A stretch of DNA of 64,000 bases from Vibrio mexicanus (GTDB lineage: Bacteria > Pseudomonadota > Gammaproteobacteria > Enterobacterales > Vibrionaceae). Positions 10,689-21,907 of this stretch are shown here, one piece after another. Both the position numbers and the translations under genes were made by a program. Below the pieces are notes generated by a model. It made no database searches. It was not told the DNA's origin and was given only the letters and a program-made list of their open reading frames with translations. The DNA lies in assembly GCF_001012815.1 (NCBI RefSeq), contig NZ_JYJP01000027.1, positions 62,001-126,000 on the forward strand, in the 5' to 3' direction. Numbering within the stretch: position 1 is the first letter of the stretch; the number at the start of each line of letters is the position of its first letter.

Positions 10689-11657
10689 ATGAAAGCACGC
10701 AAAGCGATCGTGGCGGCAGTATTATCTGGCGTTGCACTTATTTCTTCACCAATCGTAAGCGCTGAAACTGCGAAAGTAGCGGTTTCACAGATTGTAGAGC
10801 ATCCAGCGTTAGATGCTGCGCGTCAGGGTTTGCTGGATGGTTTAAAAGCGCAAGGTTATGAAGAGGGCAAGAACCTAGAGTTTGACTATAAAACGGCGCA
10901 AGGTAACCCTGCGATTGCGGTGCAAATTGCTAGGCAGTTTGTCGGCGAGAAGCCCGATGTCTTAGTGGGAATTGCTACCCCCAGTGCGCAAGCTTTGGTT
11001 TCATCTACCCGCAGTATCCCTGTTGTCTTTACCGCAGTTACTGACCCAATTGGTGCTAAATTAGTGAAGCGCATGGAGCAGCCGGGTAAAAACGTGACGG
11101 GTCTGTCGGATCTCTCTCCTGTTGAGCAGCACGTTGAACTCATTAAAGAAATTCTACCAAACGCCAAATCCATTGGTGTGGTTTACAACCCAGGTGAGGC
11201 GAATGCAGTAACACTCGTCGCTCTGTTAAAAGAAAGCGCCAAAGCGCATGGGCTATCGGTTGTGGAAGGAACAGCGCTTAAGAGTGCGGATGTTCAGTCC
11301 GCGACTCAAGCAATTGCCGCTAAATCTGATGTTATCTATGCGCCAACTGATAACACTGTGGCGAGCGCGATTGAAGGTATGATCGTTGCGGCAAATCAAT
11401 CCAAGACACCCGTTTTCGGCGGAGCAACTTCCTACGTTGAAAAAGGCGCAATTGCGAGTTTAGGTTTCGATTACTATCAAGTTGGTGTTCAAACGGCAGA
11501 TTATGTTGTGGCCATTTTGCAAGGTAAACAGCCAGGCGCATTGGATGTGAAAGTTGCGCAAGGTTCTGACTTGGTGGTTAACACCAGTGCGAGTCAATCA
11601 CTAGGTATCACACTACCTGAGTCATTAGTCTCACGTGCGACTACCGTGAATAAGTAG
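10689..11657 (+). CDS. ABC transporter substrate-binding protein, TrpX-like
   Basis: A 322-residue periplasmic binding protein with a signal peptide (VAAVLSGVALISSPIVSAE) of the ABC_sub_bind family (TrpX/YtgP group). The characteristic motifs are GIATPSAQAL, IPVVFTAVTDPIGAKLV, VTGLSDL, IGVVYNPGEANAV, DVIYAPTDNTV and GFDYYQVGVQTADYV. In streptococci homologues import tryptophan; the ligand here is inferred only by family. It is first of three genes with permease and ATPase downstream; a hairpin between it and the permease may keep its transcript level above theirs. The start at 10689 has AAGGAG upstream. Confidence 0.85.
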   Translation: MKARKAIVAAVLSGVALISSPIVSAETAKVAVSQIVEHPALDAARQGLLDGLKAQGYEEGKNLEFDYKTAQGNPAIAVQIARQFVGEKPDVLVGIATPSAQALVSSTRSIPVVFTAVTDPIGAKLVKRMEQPGKNVTGLSDLSPVEQHVELIKEILPNAKSIGVVYNPGEANAVTLVALLKESAKAHGLSVVEGTALKSADVQSATQAIAAKSDVIYAPTDNTVASAIEGMIVAANQSKTPVFGGATSYVEKGAIASLGFDYYQVGVQTADYVVAILQGKQPGALDVKVAQGSDLVVNTSASQSLGITLPESLVSRATTVNK

Positions 11658-11674
11658 GGCGATAGCCATGTTTG

Positions 11675-11700
11675 AAGCCAGCAGCGTAACTGCTGGCTTT
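11675..11700 (+). terminator. Intercistronic hairpin between binding protein and permease genes
   Basis: AAGCCAGCAG and CTGCTGGCTT form a 10-bp stem with a short loop; only TTT-GATT follows. It may act as a partial terminator or as a 3'-end stabiliser for the binding-protein mRNA. Confidence 0.6.
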
Positions 11701-11722
11701 GATTGTTGGTAAAGGAGTTATC

Positions 11723-12637
11723 ATGTCCGCTTTTGCGTTTTTTGGTGCATTAGAAATCGGCCTCGTTTATGGACTAGTTGCGCTAGGTGTCTATCTTACT
11801 TTCCGTGTTCTCGATTTTCCTGACTTAAGTGTTGATGGCAGCTTTCCGATGGGAGCCGCGGTAGCAGCGACAGCGATCGTATCTGGCATAAACCCGTGGT
11901 TGGCGACGGCGATGGCGATTATGGCTGGTGCCATGACGGGCTGGGTCACTGCATTTCTTGCTGTGCGATGCGGGATTCTTCATCTACTGGCTTCAATTCT
12001 GACCATGATTGCGGCGTTTTCGATCAATATTCGTATTATGGGCCGCCCGAACATCGCTCTCTTAGGTGAGGATACAATCTTAACCCCGTTCGAGATGTTA
12101 GGAGATGCTTTGTACATACGCACACTGGTGGTTGGCGTCTTAGTATTAATCTCGGCTTGGGGCGTTATTCGACTTTTGAACAGTGATTTTGGTCTGGGGT
12201 TAAGAGCGACCGGTGTGAATGCACGTATGGTGTCTGCTCAAGGCGGCAGCACGTCATTTTATACCTATTTCTGTTTGGCGCTCTCCAATGGTTTTGTTGG
12301 ATTTGCGGGAGCTTTATTTGCCCAAACAAACAGTTTTGCTGATGTCACATCGGGTGTTGGTACGATTGTTGTCGGTCTCGCGGCGGTGATCTTGGGTCAA
12401 ACCTTAATCCCAGGCAGAAAAATCTGGGTTGCGGTTGTGGCGGTGATTGTTGGATCTGTACTTTACAGATTGGCGGTTGCCTTTGCATTGAGCTCTGGCA
12501 TGTTTGGATTGCAAGCCTCTGATCTTAATCTAGTTACGGCCGTCTTGGTTGCTGTTGCACTGATCGCCCCCAAGATAAAGAGCAATATTCAATCTAAGAA
12601 ACGCGCTCAGTCGAGTGCTGAGAAAGCCAAGATTTAG
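11723..12637 (+). CDS. ABC transporter permease, TrpY-like (BPD_transp_2 family)
   Basis: A 304-residue membrane protein of the branched-chain-amino-acid/ribose permease fold, with about eight hydrophobic segments. Family marks include LTFRVLDFPDLSVDGSFPMG near the N-terminus and GLGLRATGVNARMVSAQG, the cytoplasmic coupling region. The start ATG 11723 (MSAFAFFG) has AAAGGAG upstream and is preferred to the upstream in-frame codon at 11699, which lies inside the hairpin. It works with the adjacent binding protein and ATPase, probably for tryptophan or a related small molecule. Confidence 0.87.
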   Translation: MSAFAFFGALEIGLVYGLVALGVYLTFRVLDFPDLSVDGSFPMGAAVAATAIVSGINPWLATAMAIMAGAMTGWVTAFLAVRCGILHLLASILTMIAAFSINIRIMGRPNIALLGEDTILTPFEMLGDALYIRTLVVGVLVLISAWGVIRLLNSDFGLGLRATGVNARMVSAQGGSTSFYTYFCLALSNGFVGFAGALFAQTNSFADVTSGVGTIVVGLAAVILGQTLIPGRKIWVAVVAVIVGSVLYRLAVAFALSSGMFGLQASDLNLVTAVLVAVALIAPKIKSNIQSKKRAQSSAEKAKI

Positions 12638-12656
12638 CATCGGGAGGTAACAAAGA

Positions 12657-13451
12657 ATGATCGCGTTAGAAGATATTCAAGTGACCTTTAACCCAGGCAC
12701 TATATTGGAAAACCGTGCTCTCAAAGGTGTGTCGTTAGAGGTGCCGGAGCATGAGTTTTTAACCGTGATTGGCTCTAACGGTGCAGGTAAATCAACTTTG
12801 CTGGGCGCTGTGACGGGTGAAACGCCTATGCTTGGTGGTCGAGTTCTTATCGATGGAACTGACGTTACACACCTTACCGTTGACCAAAGGGCTAAGCAGT
12901 GTGCACGTGTGTTTCAAGACCCGCTAGCGGGAACCTGTGGCGATCTTACCATCGAAGAAAACATGGCTCTTGCTTACATGCGTGGTAAAAGACGTGGCTG
13001 GACGCTTTCACTGTCAAGTAAGCGTAGAAAGCTCTTTCAAGAGCGCATCAGCATATTAGGTTTAGGGTTAGAAGATCGTTTGAGTGACAATATTGGTCTT
13101 TTGTCGGGTGGTCAGCGTCAGGCGGTTAGTCTGGTTATGGCAACGCTGTCAGAAAGCAAATTGCTGCTGCTTGACGAGCACACTGCGGCGCTCGATCCAA
13201 GAATGGCGGCTTTTATTATCGATTTGACGAAAAAGATCGTGAAAGAGTTCAACCTAACAGTAATGATGGTGACTCATTCAATGAAAGACGCTTTGGCGTG
13301 TGGCGATCGCACAGTGATGCTCCATCAAGGAGAGGTGGTGTTAGACGTTGCTGGTGAGCAACGAGCAAACATGCAGGTGCCTGACTTGCTAGAAATGTTT
13401 AGTAAGGTGCGTGGTGAAGAGCTTGCCGACGACAGTTTATTACTGAGTTAG
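12657..13451 (+). CDS. ABC transporter ATP-binding protein, TrpZ-like
   Basis: A 264-residue ATPase with a full set of motifs: Walker A GSNGAGKST, Q-loop region ARVFQDP, signature LLSGGQRQAVS, Walker B LLLLDEHTAALDP and H-loop MMVTHSM. GGGAGG precedes the ATG. It lies 19 bases after the permease, so cotranscription is likely. The glutamate after Walker B Asp is intact (LLDEH). The DEHTAALDP sequence fits the TrpZ/YtfR-like importer ATPases. Confidence 0.9.
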   Translation: MIALEDIQVTFNPGTILENRALKGVSLEVPEHEFLTVIGSNGAGKSTLLGAVTGETPMLGGRVLIDGTDVTHLTVDQRAKQCARVFQDPLAGTCGDLTIEENMALAYMRGKRRGWTLSLSSKRRKLFQERISILGLGLEDRLSDNIGLLSGGQRQAVSLVMATLSESKLLLLDEHTAALDPRMAAFIIDLTKKIVKEFNLTVMMVTHSMKDALACGDRTVMLHQGEVVLDVAGEQRANMQVPDLLEMFSKVRGEELADDSLLLS

Positions 13452-13475
13452 GTGACAAGGTATTGAGCGAGAATT

Positions 13476-13511
13476 AAAAAGCCAGAACCGACGAACGGTT
13501 CTGGCTTTTTC
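13476..13511. terminator. Bidirectional terminator between the ABC operon and dusC
   Basis: AAAAAGCCAGAACCG and CGGTTCTGGCTTTTT form a long perfect stem with A and T flanks, so it can serve both convergent transcripts. Confidence 0.93.
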
Positions 13512-13545
13512 GATTCTGTTTCCAATTTAGGTAAATGCCGCTTGG

Positions 13546-14508
13546 TTAATCGACAGCTTCTAACTGAAGCTCAGTGCGATATTTCTCAATGTAGTCAACG
13601 ATAGGTTGCGCCTTGTTAAAGGTGCGAATCTCTCTAAATAGTTGAGCTGCTTCTGGGTATTGCTGTCTCAAGTACGCAAACCACTGTTTAACGCGGTTTG
13701 GATAATAAAGGCCTTTGTCGCCCTTCATTTCGTATTGAGAATAAACGATCAGCAAATCTACGACATCTTTCCACGGCATGATGGTTTGGTTGTGTTTTAC
13801 CACGTTGCCGAGGTTAGGCACGTTGAACGCACCACGACACACCATTAAAGAATCAACACCCGTTGTTTTAATGCACGCTTGACCATCTTCGTAGTTCCAG
13901 ATCTCGCCGTTAGCAATCAAAGGTAAAGAGGTTCTTTGACGGATCTGATTGATGTAGTCCCATTTAATTTCACTGGCTTTGTAGCCGCCTGCTTTTGTGC
14001 GAGCATGAACCGTCAGCTCATCTGCACCAGCTTTTTCAATGGCATCGACGATCTCAAAACAGTCGTCAGGGTTTTCCCAGCCTAATCGAATCTTGGCCGA
14101 AACTGGGATATGAGAAGGCACCGCTTCACGGCACGCTTTGACAACGTTATGAATAATGTCTGGGTGTTGAAGCAGGGCTGCGCCACCGCGGCTGCGATTC
14201 ACAAGCTTCGCTGGGCAACCGAAGTTAATATCGACGCCACGAGCGCCCAGCTCCGCCGCACGCAGAGCATTTTCTGCCATCCATTCAGGATGCTGACCTA
14301 ATAGCTGAATATGAACAGGCACACCTGATTTGGTCTGCGAGCCTTGTTCAAGTTCAGGACATAGCCGATAAAACACATGGTCGGGAAGTTTCCTGTCGAT
14401 AACACGAACAAATTCAGTGACGCAAAGATCATAGTCGTTGAGATCGGTTAAGATCTCTCTCATCAAATGATCCAGTACGCCCTCCATCGGGCCTAATATA
14501 ACTCTCAT
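13546..14508 (-). CDS. dusC: tRNA-dihydrouridine(16) synthase
   Basis: FMN-dependent reductase that makes dihydrouridine at position 16 of tRNA. It has the Dus family start (MRVILGPMEGVLDHLMREILT), the catalytic cysteine motif INFGCPAKLVN, the RSRGGAALL motif, SAKIRLGW and LTVHARTKAGGY. The short C-terminal helical domain (NRVKQWFAYLRQQYP) is of the DusC type. I start at ATG 14508, because the extra 24 residues in the longer frame (to 14580) are not part of the family. 320 residues. Convergent with the ABC operon, divergent from the UPF0149 gene. Confidence 0.9.
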   Translation of the reverse strand: MRVILGPMEGVLDHLMREILTDLNDYDLCVTEFVRVIDRKLPDHVFYRLCPELEQGSQTKSGVPVHIQLLGQHPEWMAENALRAAELGARGVDINFGCPAKLVNRSRGGAALLQHPDIIHNVVKACREAVPSHIPVSAKIRLGWENPDDCFEIVDAIEKAGADELTVHARTKAGGYKASEIKWDYINQIRQRTSLPLIANGEIWNYEDGQACIKTTGVDSLMVCRGAFNVPNLGNVVKHNQTIMPWKDVVDLLIVYSQYEMKGDKGLYYPNRVKQWFAYLRQQYPEAAQLFREIRTFNKAQPIVDYIEKYRTELQLEAVD

Positions 14509-14681
14509 GAAATGTTGCTCGTGTAACTCAGGAGGCGCGATTGTAGTGGGTTCTGATGATATTGTCACCTTTGGCTTCATCCACTAGAGACAATTTAAAG
14601 TTAGATAAGTTTGAAAGAAACATATCGAGTTAAAGTTAGGTATAATGCGCAGCATTACAATAGATTTATCAGAGCTACTTC

Positions 14682-15299
14682 ATGACTTACCAACTTCTTT
14701 CTCTCGATAGCGACACACACAACGAGTCAACCTTCTTCATCGAAGGGGCCGTGCTGTGTGCAAACTTTGCTGCGAAACCGCTCGATCCGGAGTCTTGGTT
14801 AGAGAGCGTGTTGGGTGACTCCGCCAGTGATTTGAAAGAGTCGGTAGTGAGTCAAATCCATGCACAGTTCAACTTACTAAAGCGCAGCGAATACTCACTG
14901 CTTTCGCTTGTCGAAGGTGATAGCAAGCAAGAGAACCTTGCTGACTTTGCTGAAGGTTTTATGACACTCTGGCCGACGGTGGAAGAGCAGTGGTCTGAGT
15001 TTCAAATTGGTGACGGCACAATGCGTATGCTGCAAGGCTTGCTCACGACTCTGATGTTGGCGATTGATGAAGCATCTACTCAGGAGCAGATGAAACTAGC
15101 GGGTATTGATAATCCGCCAAACCTTGCAGACATGGTTGAGCAAATCGATGTCATGGTGACAGAAGTTGCGCACGCTGCAGACGAGTTGATGGTTGGTGGG
15201 AAGAGCCAAAGTGTGAACCCATTTAAAGACATCGGTCGTAACGATCCATGCCCATGTGGCAGTGGTAAGAAATTTAAACAGTGTTGTGGTAAAGCTTGA
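14682..15299 (+). CDS. UPF0149 (YecA-like) protein with C-terminal SEC-C zinc motif
   Basis: A 205-residue protein. Residues about 1-170 are the helical UPF0149/YgfB-type fold ([19 protein letters not shown]); the last 20 contain the SEC-C metal-binding motif [17 protein letters not shown], the same tail found on SecA and YchJ. The E. coli relative YecA associates with ribosomes and SecA substrates, but the exact role here is not established. The start is at ATG 14682, just downstream of a TATAAT-like element (14641-14645 region). Monocistronic. Confidence 0.78.
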   Translation: MTYQLLSLDSDTHNESTFFIEGAVLCANFAAKPLDPESWLESVLGDSASDLKESVVSQIHAQFNLLKRSEYSLLSLVEGDSKQENLADFAEGFMTLWPTVEEQWSEFQIGDGTMRMLQGLLTTLMLAIDEASTQEQMKLAGIDNPPNLADMVEQIDVMVTEVAHAADELMVGGKSQSVNPFKDIGRNDPCPCGSGKKFKQCCGKA

Positions 15300-15497
15300 T
15301 TTTCAAACTTTGTCATTTTGAATGAGAGATAGGGAGTAAGTGAACTTCTTCGCTCATTTGCTTTCAAAATAACTCAGCATTCAAGTAGAAAGTAATCAGA
15401 ACAATCCGTTGACGATACTAAATCGGCAAGTGCTAAGATAACCCTATACCGACGTCGAGTGAGGCACTTACTCGACGTGCATTAATCGGAGTATTTA

Positions 15498-16108
15498 ATG
15501 AACAAAGTTTTCTCGTTAGTCGTAGCTAGCATTACGGCCGCAAGTTTTTCAGTATTCGCAGGGCCAAAAGAGGAACTGAGCGAGCGTTTGTCGCTCAATG
15601 ATGGGTTCAGCGCTACGTTTGACCAGCAGGTGATCAGCCAGAAGGGGAGATTGTCATGGAAGGGCAGGGAAGTGTCGAGATCGCTCGCCCTAGCTTGTTC
15701 CGTTGGGAAACCACGTTACCAGATGAAAACCTACTGGTGTCTGATGGCAAAACACTGTGGTATTACAGCCCATTCATCGAGCAGGTGAGTATTTTTTGGC
15801 AAGAACAAGCGGCTGAGCAAACGCCGTTTGTGCTACTGACTCGCAATCAAGAGAGTGATTGGGAAAACTATGTCGTTACACAGCAAGACGATCGATTCAC
15901 GCTTGCTCCCAAATCTGAGTCTTCGAATCAAGGTCAGTTCCAAATTGATATTGACGAGAAGGGCGTGGTGAAAGGCTTCAATATCATCGAGCAAGATGGT
16001 CAACGTGGCCTATTTGTGTTTGAAAACGTAGAGTTGAATAAGCCAAAAGCGGATCGATTTACTTTTGTTATTCCAGACGGCGTAGAAGTTGACGATCAAA
16101 GGAATTGA
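15498..16108 (+). CDS. lolA: Outer-membrane lipoprotein carrier protein LolA (frame broken near 15638)
   Basis: LolA is the periplasmic shuttle that takes lipoproteins from LolCDE to LolB. The signal peptide is clear ([18 protein letters not shown]). The mature part matches the family: [15 protein letters not shown], then after the break [24 protein letters not shown] and [12 protein letters not shown]. One C is missing at AGCC(C)AGAAG near 15638, which diverts the first frame; with it restored the protein is 203 residues, the usual size. rarA starts two bases after the stop, the conserved lolA-rarA-serS order. The gene is essential in most enterics and vibrios, so a sequence error is the best reading. 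Confidence 0.93.
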
Positions 16109-16110
16109 TC

Positions 16111-17406
16111 TTGAGTAACTACAGTTTAGATTTCGGCTCAGAAGAAGATTTTCGCCCGCTTGCGGCGAAAATGCGCCCGACGACCATAGAGCAATATATC
16201 GGTCAAACTCATATCTTGGGCGAGGGAAAACCTTTGCGCAAAGCGCTTCAAGCTGGCCATATTCATTCTATGATCTTGTGGGGTCCGCCAGGTACAGGAA
16301 AAACCACGCTTGCGGAAGTGGCGGCCAACTACGCTAATGCAGAAGTCGAGCGAGTATCAGCTGTGACTTCCGGGGTGAAGGATATTCGCGCAGCGATTGA
16401 AAGAGCGCGAGAGAATAAACTGGCTGGCCGTCGTACTATTTTGTTTGTAGACGAAGTCCATCGCTTCAATAAATCTCAGCAAGATGCTTTTCTTCCACAC
16501 ATTGAAGATGGCACCGTAACGTTTATTGGCGCAACAACCGAAAACCCGTCGTTTGAACTTAACAACGCACTGCTCTCGCGAGCACGTGTTTACAAGCTTA
16601 CCTCGTTATCGACACAAGAAGTGCTCGATGCTTTGAATGAGGCGATTCAAGACCCAGAGCGAGGTCTTGGTAAAGTCGAAGCCCACTTCAATGACAATAC
16701 TCTTGAACGCTTGGCTGAGCTGGTGAACGGCGATGCAAGAATGTCACTCAACTATCTAGAACTGCTGTATGACATGGCAGAAGAAGATGAAAAAGGCGTT
16801 AAGCAAATTACATTGCCGCTGCTGGCGGAAGTGGCGGGTGAGAAAGTGTCTCGCTTTGATAACAAGGGCGATATTTGGTACTACTTGATTTCAGCTGTGC
16901 ATAAGTCTATCCGAGGCTCTAACCCTGACGGCGCTTTGTACTGGAGTGCACGAATGATCACGGCGGGTTGTGATCCCCTGTACATCGCTCGCAGGCTTTT
17001 GGCTATTGCCTCTGAAGACATCGGCAATGCCGACCCACGTGCAATGCAAGTCGCCATGGATGCTTGGGACTGTTTTACTCGAATTGGCCCGGCAGAGGGT
17101 GAGCGTGCAATTGCACAAGCAGTCGTGTACCTTGCGTGCGCACCAAAAAGTAATGCAGTGTATAACGCTTGGAAGCAAGCTCTTCGGGATGCCAGAGACC
17201 TTCCTGAGTATGAAGTGCCCCATCATTTGCGTAACGCGCCGACCAGCTTAATGAAAGACATGGGCTATGGGGCAGAGTACCGATATGCTCATGATGAGCC
17301 TGGAGCGTATGCGGCTGGTGAAAGGTATTTACCGCCAGAAATGAGCGATACTCGTTACTATATTCCTCAAAACAGAGGCTTGAGACCAAAATTGGCGAAA
17401 AGTTAG
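16111..17406 (+). CDS. rarA: Replication-associated recombination protein A (AAA+ ATPase)
   Basis: RarA (MgsA) is a clamp-loader-related AAA+ protein that acts at stalled replication forks. Walker A is GPPGTGKTT (about residues 57-65), Walker B FVDEVHRF, sensor 1 [10 protein letters not shown], and the C-terminal MgsA domain has [23 protein letters not shown] start at TTG 16111 (then SNYSLDF), with AAAGGA six to ten bases upstream; the frame can be read two codons further back but that overlaps the lolA stop. 431 residues. The gene follows lolA almost directly and precedes serS. Confidence 0.94.
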   Translation: MSNYSLDFGSEEDFRPLAAKMRPTTIEQYIGQTHILGEGKPLRKALQAGHIHSMILWGPPGTGKTTLAEVAANYANAEVERVSAVTSGVKDIRAAIERARENKLAGRRTILFVDEVHRFNKSQQDAFLPHIEDGTVTFIGATTENPSFELNNALLSRARVYKLTSLSTQEVLDALNEAIQDPERGLGKVEAHFNDNTLERLAELVNGDARMSLNYLELLYDMAEEDEKGVKQITLPLLAEVAGEKVSRFDNKGDIWYYLISAVHKSIRGSNPDGALYWSARMITAGCDPLYIARRLLAIASEDIGNADPRAMQVAMDAWDCFTRIGPAEGERAIAQAVVYLACAPKSNAVYNAWKQALRDARDLPEYEVPHHLRNAPTSLMKDMGYGAEYRYAHDEPGAYAAGERYLPPEMSDTRYYIPQNRGLRPKLAKS

Positions 17407-17497
17407 ATTACTTGGCTACTTTAGACGCAAAAAGCCCACAAAAGCGCTATGAAAAATAGCGTCTTTTCGTTATCTTTACGGTGACAAAGTTTCAATA

Positions 17498-17525
17498 ACG
17501 GATGAAAGGTTTTCATCCGTTTTTT
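17498..17525 (+). terminator. Rho-independent terminator before serS
   Basis: ACGGATGAAA and TTTCATCCGT pair with a short loop and run into six T. It ends the lolA-rarA transcript, leaving the serS start 26 bases downstream, so serS transcription must read through it or start very close. Confidence 0.75.
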
Positions 17526-17551
17526 AATAACCCCAAAGCATAGGATTAACA

Positions 17552-18858
<1,307 letters not shown>

Positions 18859-18872
18859 TCACTGATTGTTCC

Positions 18873-18899
18873 GAAAGCCGCTTATCGCCGGCTTTTTTG
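18873..18899 (+). terminator. Rho-independent terminator after serS
   Basis: AAAGCCG and CGGCTTT pair around an eight-base loop, followed by TTTTTT. Confidence 0.8.
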
Positions 18900-19003
18900 T
18901 GCCTCAAATAAATAGAACATGTTATTGATTAATCGATGCTTAATCGGCACACTTTCTTGAGTAGTCGAGGCGTGTGGCGCATCAGAGAATAAATGGAATT
19001 GAA

Positions 19004-19955
19004 ATGAGCAGTATCATTGAATGTATTCGCACCGTAGGACGCGGTGAACGAGGAAGGAAGCCGCTAAGTTTTGAGCAGGCTTATCAAGTAATGGATGAAT
19101 ACTTAGATGGGCAAGTCGGCGATGATCAAATGGCGATGTTGCTAATGCTGATCCGTGTCCAGAATGAAACGAATGCCGAGATTGCAGGCTTTGTAAAAGC
19201 GTTCCAATCACGAGTACCAGACTTAGGCGCTGATATTGATTGGCCTTGCTATGCGGGTAAACGTGCTTCAGCAGGTAAGCTTGGCACTTGCTTGCGGCAA
19301 AGATCCTAGCCAACGCAGGATATAAGACCTTGATGCATGGATACTATGATGGCGCATCGGATCGTGAACACGCAGTGAACTATTTGGAAGAGCTGGGTAT
19401 TCAGAAGGCATCTTCGCCAGAAGAAGCGAAAGCGATCATGGAACGTGATGGCATTGCTACTTACCTCTGGAAGCGTTTGCCCCACAAGCGAAGACGATGA
19501 TTGCATGGCGAGCTCGTTATGGTTTGAGAACGCCGATAAATACCGTTGTACGCGCGTTGAATCCGGGTGGTGCGAAACTGGGTATCCGAGGAAGTTATCA
19601 CCCAGGCTTTCAGCAGTTACATGCTGAAGTTGAGAATGTGATGGGTAAAACCTCCCATGGTGTAATCTCGTTTAAAGGACTATCTGGCGAGTCAGAATAC
19701 AACCCGAAAGTGAGTCAGACCGTTTGGTTGAGCCATAATGAAGGCGTTGAATCCCATTATTGGGAAGAGCAGATGTCAGAAGAGCTGCCTAGTACGAATC
19801 GAGACCGTATGGGTACGCCTGTGGAAGATAATGAGCTAATGGCTAATACTGTTGTTTCGACAATGGCCGCATTGTTGTTCACTGAAACAAACGATCGAGA
19901 GTTAGCGAACAGTAAAGCGCTGTCTTTATGGGAAGCTTACTGCAAAGACCAGTAA
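19004..19955 (+). CDS. ybiB: TrpD2-like glycosyltransferase-family protein YbiB (two frame breaks)
   Basis: Related to anthranilate phosphoribosyltransferase (TrpD) but in the YbiB/TrpD2 branch, whose E. coli member binds nucleic acid and is LexA-controlled; it is probably not a tryptophan enzyme. The N-terminal helical domain is intact (GRKPLSFEQAYQVMDEYLDGQVGDDQMAMLLMLIRVQNET). Two single-base losses break it: at about 19280 (GGTAAGC(C)TTGGCAC, expected AGKPWHLLAAKILA) and at about 19461 (GCTACT(T)TACC, expected LPLEAFAPQAKTMIAWR). Restored length is 317 residues, normal for the family. I start at ATG 19004 (MSSIIECIR). Two hits in one gene could suggest decay, but they match the error pattern of the whole window. 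Confidence 0.8.
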
Positions 19956-19975
19956 GGCTGAGCCAGACAAAAACA

Positions 19976-20001
19976 GAAAAGGCGCATCATGCGCCTTTTT
20001 G
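19976..20001. terminator. Bidirectional terminator between ybiB and ychJ
   Basis: AAAAGGCGCAT and ATGCGCCTTTT form an 11-bp stem with A and T flanks, serving the two convergent genes. Confidence 0.92.
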
Positions 20002-20038
20002 TTGTTGCTATTGTTACTATCGGAAAGTGAGATTTCTC

Positions 20039-20554
20039 TTAGCCACAACACTTCTTAAATTTCTTGCCACTTCCACAGATACAAGGGTCGTTTCGGCCTA
20101 CCTTAATAGAACTCACTGGCGTGTTCAGAAGCGCTTGCTGAGGTTCAAGCTCTTGCACAGGTTCGGAATCTGGAAAAGTGCCGTCAATGTAAAACCATTG
20201 ACCATTCTCTCGCACGAATCTCGAGCGCTCTTGCATGCAATACTCCTGACCATCGTCAGCGAAGTAAGCTTTAAACGTCACAAAGCCTTCATCTGAATGA
20301 CTACTAGGCTCAGTAGAGAGCACTTCCAGTTTAAGCCAATTACTATTAATCGACTCTTCAATACCTTCGCGTTGAGAAGCAGCATCGCAACTAGGGTGAT
20401 AGGTTTCGATAACATAGTCGACCAAACCAAGCGCGTGAGCACTGTATCGCGAGCGCATCAGTGCTTCAGGTGTTTGAGCTTGGGTTGGGTTAGCATGAAT
20501 AGGTTCACAGCATTGCTGGTAGCTAAGTTGCGAACCACAAGGGCATTGGCTCAT
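20039..20554 (-). CDS. ychJ: YchJ family protein with two SEC-C motifs
   Basis: A 171-residue protein with a zinc-type motif at each end: [13 protein letters not shown] at residues 4-16 and [17 protein letters not shown] at the C-terminus. Between them is the NTF2-like YchJ domain ([25 protein letters not shown] and [19 protein letters not shown]). The function is not known; a metal-binding, NTF2-like role is all the sequence supports. It lies 45 bases downstream of the EAL-HDOD gene on the same strand, so they may be cotranscribed. Confidence 0.88.
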   Translation of the reverse strand: MSQCPCGSQLSYQQCCEPIHANPTQAQTPEALMRSRYSAHALGLVDYVIETYHPSCDAASQREGIEESINSNWLKLEVLSTEPSSHSDEGFVTFKAYFADDGQEYCMQERSRFVRENGQWFYIDGTFPDSEPVQELEPQQALLNTPVSSIKVGRNDPCICGSGKKFKKCCG

Positions 20555-20599
20555 GGTTATTCTCTAAAAATGTACTTTTGGCATAGTGTACATTTTTAT

Positions 20600-21814
20600 C
20601 TAGTGAACAACAGAAAGAATTTCTTGTGTCCACTGAACGGATTTGTCGTAGCAATCTTTGAGAGTCTGCTCTGACAGTTCAAGTTCCTCACTTAGGCTAA
20701 CCACTTGATCCCAATCTGCTTTCTCGTAGCAAATAGCAAGGTCTAGGATTTGACCCAACGTGCCTTTTCTTTCGATGAGTGCGTCTTTTACCGCCTCATC
20801 GATGGCGATTTTTTGCAGTAGTTGATCCAGTGGCTGATCTAATAAACTATCAAGCAGCGAGAACATTCCGGTTAGAAACGCAGAACCTTCTTCCCCTTTG
20901 GTATCAAACTGAGACCAGATTAACTCACAGTAGCGTGCTCTTTGTATCGACAGACCGTATAAATAATCTGGTTTCGAGTCTTGAGTTGAGGCAATCGCGA
21001 CCAAAGAGATGAACTTCCTTAGCTTCTCTTCGCCTAGATAAACCAGAGCCTGCTTAAAGGATTGAATCCTAGTCGAGATATGACTTGAAGAGTTCACAAA
21101 GGAAAGCAGTTTGTAGGAAAGCGAAACGTCTTGTGAGACCAGTTCTTCGATTGAACGGTAATCAATTTCACTCTTAGACACTTCCTTACACAGCTGAACA
21201 ATAGTAAGAAACGAAGGCTCGAGAGACTTACTTTGAATCAGCTCAGGCTTACTAAAAAAGTAGCCCTGAAAGTACTTAAATCCGGCTTGCTTCGCGAGCG
21301 AAAACTCTTCGTGAGTTTCCACTTTCTCAGCAAGGAACTCAATTTTAGTGGCTTTGAGTTTTTGGATAAATCGCTGCGCTTTCTCAATAGATACGATTCT
21401 AATATCGAACTTAATGATAGAGACGTAAGGTAGAAACTTTTTCCACTCAGGGCTCGGTACAAAGTCATCGAGCGCAATGGTGTAGCCCGCGTGATACATT
21501 TCCCTAACGGCTTCAAGAAGATCATCTGTCGGTTGGCAATCTTCGAGAATTTCGACCACTAGATTGCTTGCGGGAAAGAGAGTCGGCACGCGATTGATTA
21601 AGCTTTGATACGGGAAATTAACGAAACCTAAATTGTCACCTAGTGTGCTGTAGTGAGTAGACAGAAAGTGATCAGAAAGCAGTTTGCTCGTTGCTTGATC
21701 CGCATCGATTTCAGGAAAGGTGTTCTTAGGCCCGTCGCGGAACAGCAGCTCATATCCGATGGTTTTCTTATCGCAGTCTAAAATGGGCTGCCTAGCAATA
21801 TATGAATACTTCAA
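20600..21814 (-). CDS. EAL-HDOD domain regulatory protein
   Basis: 404 residues: an EAL-type domain (about 1-200) and an HDOD domain (about 205-390). The EAL domain is degenerate: the signature reads GYELLFR instead of EAL(L)R, followed by VNFPYQSL, VVEILE, IALDDF, FDIR, LAEKVET and YFQGYFFSKP. The Asp pair DD is kept but several metal ligands are changed, so it more likely binds c-di-GMP or a partner than cleaves it. Vibrio homologues such as CdgJ influence motility and biofilm. The HDOD part has SLSYKLLSFVNSSS and AFLTGMFSLLDSLL. It lies upstream of ychJ and downstream of a 94-base gap to lpxH. Confidence 0.85.
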   Translation of the reverse strand: MKYSYIARQPILDCDKKTIGYELLFRDGPKNTFPEIDADQATSKLLSDHFLSTHYSTLGDNLGFVNFPYQSLINRVPTLFPASNLVVEILEDCQPTDDLLEAVREMYHAGYTIALDDFVPSPEWKKFLPYVSIIKFDIRIVSIEKAQRFIQKLKATKIEFLAEKVETHEEFSLAKQAGFKYFQGYFFSKPELIQSKSLEPSFLTIVQLCKEVSKSEIDYRSIEELVSQDVSLSYKLLSFVNSSSHISTRIQSFKQALVYLGEEKLRKFISLVAIASTQDSKPDYLYGLSIQRARYCELIWSQFDTKGEEGSAFLTGMFSLLDSLLDQPLDQLLQKIAIDEAVKDALIERKGTLGQILDLAICYEKADWDQVVSLSEELELSEQTLKDCYDKSVQWTQEILSVVH

Positions 21815-21907
21815 TGTGCTTTCTATCTATCCAATTGATGTGTTTGATGATAGTGATTTCAAGGAATTAATCTTTGAGTTGATTCAAAGAAAACTCAAAC
21901 GAAAGAT

